This document shows positions 62,602 to 64,000 of a stretch of DNA of 64,000 nt, piece by piece. The stretch's first letter is position 1. Each line of letters starts with the position of its first letter. The stretch is from contig CAIMLR010000035.1 of NCBI GenBank assembly GCA_903842345.1, forward strand, positions 1 to 64,000, in the 5' to 3' direction. The notes under the pieces are model-generated. The model searched no databases and was not told the origin of the DNA. It saw nothing but the letters and a program-made list of their open reading frames with translations. This stretch comes from an uncultured Myxococcales bacterium (GTDB lineage: Bacteria > Myxococcota_A > UBA9042). The translations under genes were made by a program, and so were the position numbers.

Positions 62602-64000
62602 CTAGTCGTCGAGTCGGCGTTTGCCCAGGTACTCGTCGCTGATCCGCTGGTCCATCGTGGAAAACCGCGTCAGGCGACCTTCAAAGTGCAGCATGCAATC
62701 GCCGATCGACCCCGCGCGCTGCTTGGCGATGATGAGCTCCGCCATGTGCTCGACCGCCGGATCCTTGGTGTACACGAACTCGCGGTAGATGAACGCGATC
62801 AGGTCGGCGTCCTGCTCGATGGCGCCCGATTCGCGCAAGTCGGACATCATCGGCCGCTTGTTGGGCCGCTGCTCCACGCCGCGATTGAGCTGCGCCAGCG
62901 CCAGCACCGTGCAGTGCAGCTCCTTGGCCAAGCCCTTGAGCGATCGGGAAATTTCGCCGATTTCCTGTTCACGGCTCTGCCGCGGATTGGTGCCCTTGGC
63001 CAACTGCAGGTAATCGACAACGATGAGGTCCAGCGGCCCCTGCATCTGCGCCAGCTTGGCGCGCGCCCGCAGGTCATGCGAGCTCAGCCCCGGCGTGTCG
63101 TCGATCAGGAACCGCGCGTTGGACAGCTCGTCGGCGGCATCGCGCAGTGACACTTCGTCGTCGGCGCTCAGCACGCCCTTGCGCAGCGACGTCAGCTCAA
63201 TCCGCGCGCGCGCCGACAGCAAGCGCTGCACCAGCTCCTCGCGGCCCATTTCCATCGAGAACACAAGCACGCCGTGGTGCATGTTGCCGCGGGCATCCGG
63301 CTCCCGCCGCTCGCGCAGCGCCACGTCCAGGGCGATATTCAGCGCCAGCGCCGTCTTGCCCATCGCCGGCCGCGCCGCGAGCACGATGAGGTTGGTCGGG
63401 TGCATGCCTTGGGTCAGCAGATCCAGATCGCGAAACCCGGTCGGAATGCCCAGAATCTCGCGGCCGCGCTTCTTGGCGTCGAGGATCTGCTGGAACACGA
63501 CCGGCACGATCTCATTCAAGCCCAGCGCCGCCGACCGCACGGAGTTCTTCAACGCCTCGGCGACGTTCGTCTCCGCGCGCTGGATGAACTCATCGGGATC
63601 GTCGCCCAGCTGAAAATCATTCTGGATCTGCTGACTCGCGCGCAGGATCCGCCGCACCGCCGACAGCCGGGCAATCCGCCGGGCGTGGTGCTCCACCGCC
63701 ATCGTCGCGCCGACCGCCTCAGTCAATTCCAGCAGGTACGCGAGGCCAACCTGATCGCCGTGCTTCTGCCGCAGCAGGTCGGTGTAGACCGATACGGCGT
63801 CGATCGGCTGGTGGCGATCGACGAGCGCGAGCATGGCCTGAAAGATCCAGACGTGGCGCTGATCGTAAAAGTCTTCGGGCTTGACCTCCGCCTGCGCCAG
63901 CGGCAACGCCTCGTGATCGACGATGCAGCTCGCCAGCAGCGCGCGCTCCGTCAGAAGATCGGCAGCGGAAACCGCCGGCTGGCCACTGCCCCGCGCCGGA
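62602..64000 (-). CDS. dnaB: replicative DNA helicase DnaB (5' end beyond window)
   Basis: The hexameric helicase at the replication fork, about 465 residues visible and cut off at the right edge. The reading frame continues past the apparent TTG start at 63906 to the edge with LLTERALLASCIVDHEALPLAQAEV, the normal N-terminal domain, so the gene is truncated by the window and not by mutation. The RecA-like C-terminal domain shows ARPAMGKTALALNIA (Walker A), VLVFSMEMGREELVQRLL, LDLIVVDYLQL (Walker B), REQEIGEISRSLKGLAKEL and SDLRESGAIEQDADLIAFIYRE. It ends SDEYLGKRRLDD. Host-like codon use supports a chromosomal gene. Confidence 0.97.
   Translation of the reverse strand, partial: PARGSGQPAVSAADLLTERALLASCIVDHEALPLAQAEVKPEDFYDQRHVWIFQAMLALVDRHQPIDAVSVYTDLLRQKHGDQVGLAYLLELTEAVGATMAVEHHARRIARLSAVRRILRASQQIQNDFQLGDDPDEFIQRAETNVAEALKNSVRSAALGLNEIVPVVFQQILDAKKRGREILGIPTGFRDLDLLTQGMHPTNLIVLAARPAMGKTALALNIALDVALRERREPDARGNMHHGVLVFSMEMGREELVQRLLSARARIELTSLRKGVLSADDEVSLRDAADELSNARFLIDDTPGLSSHDLRARAKLAQMQGPLDLIVVDYLQLAKGTNPRQSREQEIGEISRSLKGLAKELHCTVLALAQLNRGVEQRPNKRPMMSDLRESGAIEQDADLIAFIYREFVYTKDPAVEHMAELIIAKQRAGSIGDCMLHFEGRLTRFSTMDQRISDEYLGKRRLDD

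Overview
The window joins two unlike pieces of DNA. Positions 1 to about 24,200 are the late (virion and lysis) region of a tailed phage, cut off at its left edge. From about 24,216 to 64,000 is a bacterial chromosome with much more G/C at third codon positions. The host looks like a Myxococcota or related deltaproteobacterial lineage. This rests on a 1371-residue lipoprotein with MopE-type CNGxDDNCDG repeats, a second giant Cys-rich lipoprotein, several lipoproteins with Asp/Gly/Ser-rich linkers, a sigma-54 activator, and c-type cytochrome redox genes. No rRNA or tRNA gene is present to fix the taxonomy.

Phage part, all on the + strand to about 22,005: small and large terminase, portal, a head protein, a probable scaffold, a Mu gpT-like major capsid protein, head-tail proteins, tail tube, a tail assembly chaperone with a very convincing -1 ribosomal frameshift signal, a tape measure of 804 residues, and five or six tail-tip or fibre proteins. 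Then comes a lysis cassette (XhlA-like membrane protein, overlapping lipoprotein, small proteins, NlpC/P60-type endolysin). No tail sheath is visible, so a non-contractile tail is likely. An 11-bp element, GGTGGCTATCG, sits just after a stop codon in four intergenic gaps, and strong hairpins follow the capsid and tail tube genes. A 20-bp direct repeat array follows the endolysin. Two lipoproteins, a Lys/Ala/Pro-rich protein and a BRCT-domain protein lie at the right end. No integrase, repressor or replication gene is in the window.

The phage/host junction falls at the 3' end of a host msrBA lipoprotein gene, whose last codons look phage-like. It is a candidate attachment site.

Host part: 24-34 kb holds msrBA, a metzincin-type protease, lipoproteins, a domain-swapped aconitase-family enzyme, a TPR protein, a guanine deaminase, an archaeal-type class I fructose-bisphosphate aldolase and an EamA transporter. 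34.6-41.4 kb is a likely redox regulon: a lipoprotein tetraheme cytochrome, a TAT-exported four-cluster ferredoxin, an NrfD/DsrP-like quinol subunit and a small membrane protein. It is preceded by a -24/-12 promoter with TGACAG repeats and followed upstream by an NtrC-type activator and a histidine kinase with two haem motifs in its sensor domain. 41.7-50.2 kb has the MopE protein, a hairpin cluster, a 21-bp tandem array, and the DUF4956-CotH-VTC triad. 50.4-55.4 kb is a tight operon: YihY-like protein, QueD, a PTPS-III-like paralogue, a DUF2723 membrane protein and a bifunctional PFK-2/FBPase-2-like enzyme. 55.4-64 kb has the Cys-rich lipoprotein, an ADP-forming acyl-CoA synthetase, a stanniocalcin-like lipoprotein, a conserved Cys-pair protein, an extensin-like peptidase and the 3' part of dnaB.

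All identifications come from motif recognition by eye. No database search was possible.
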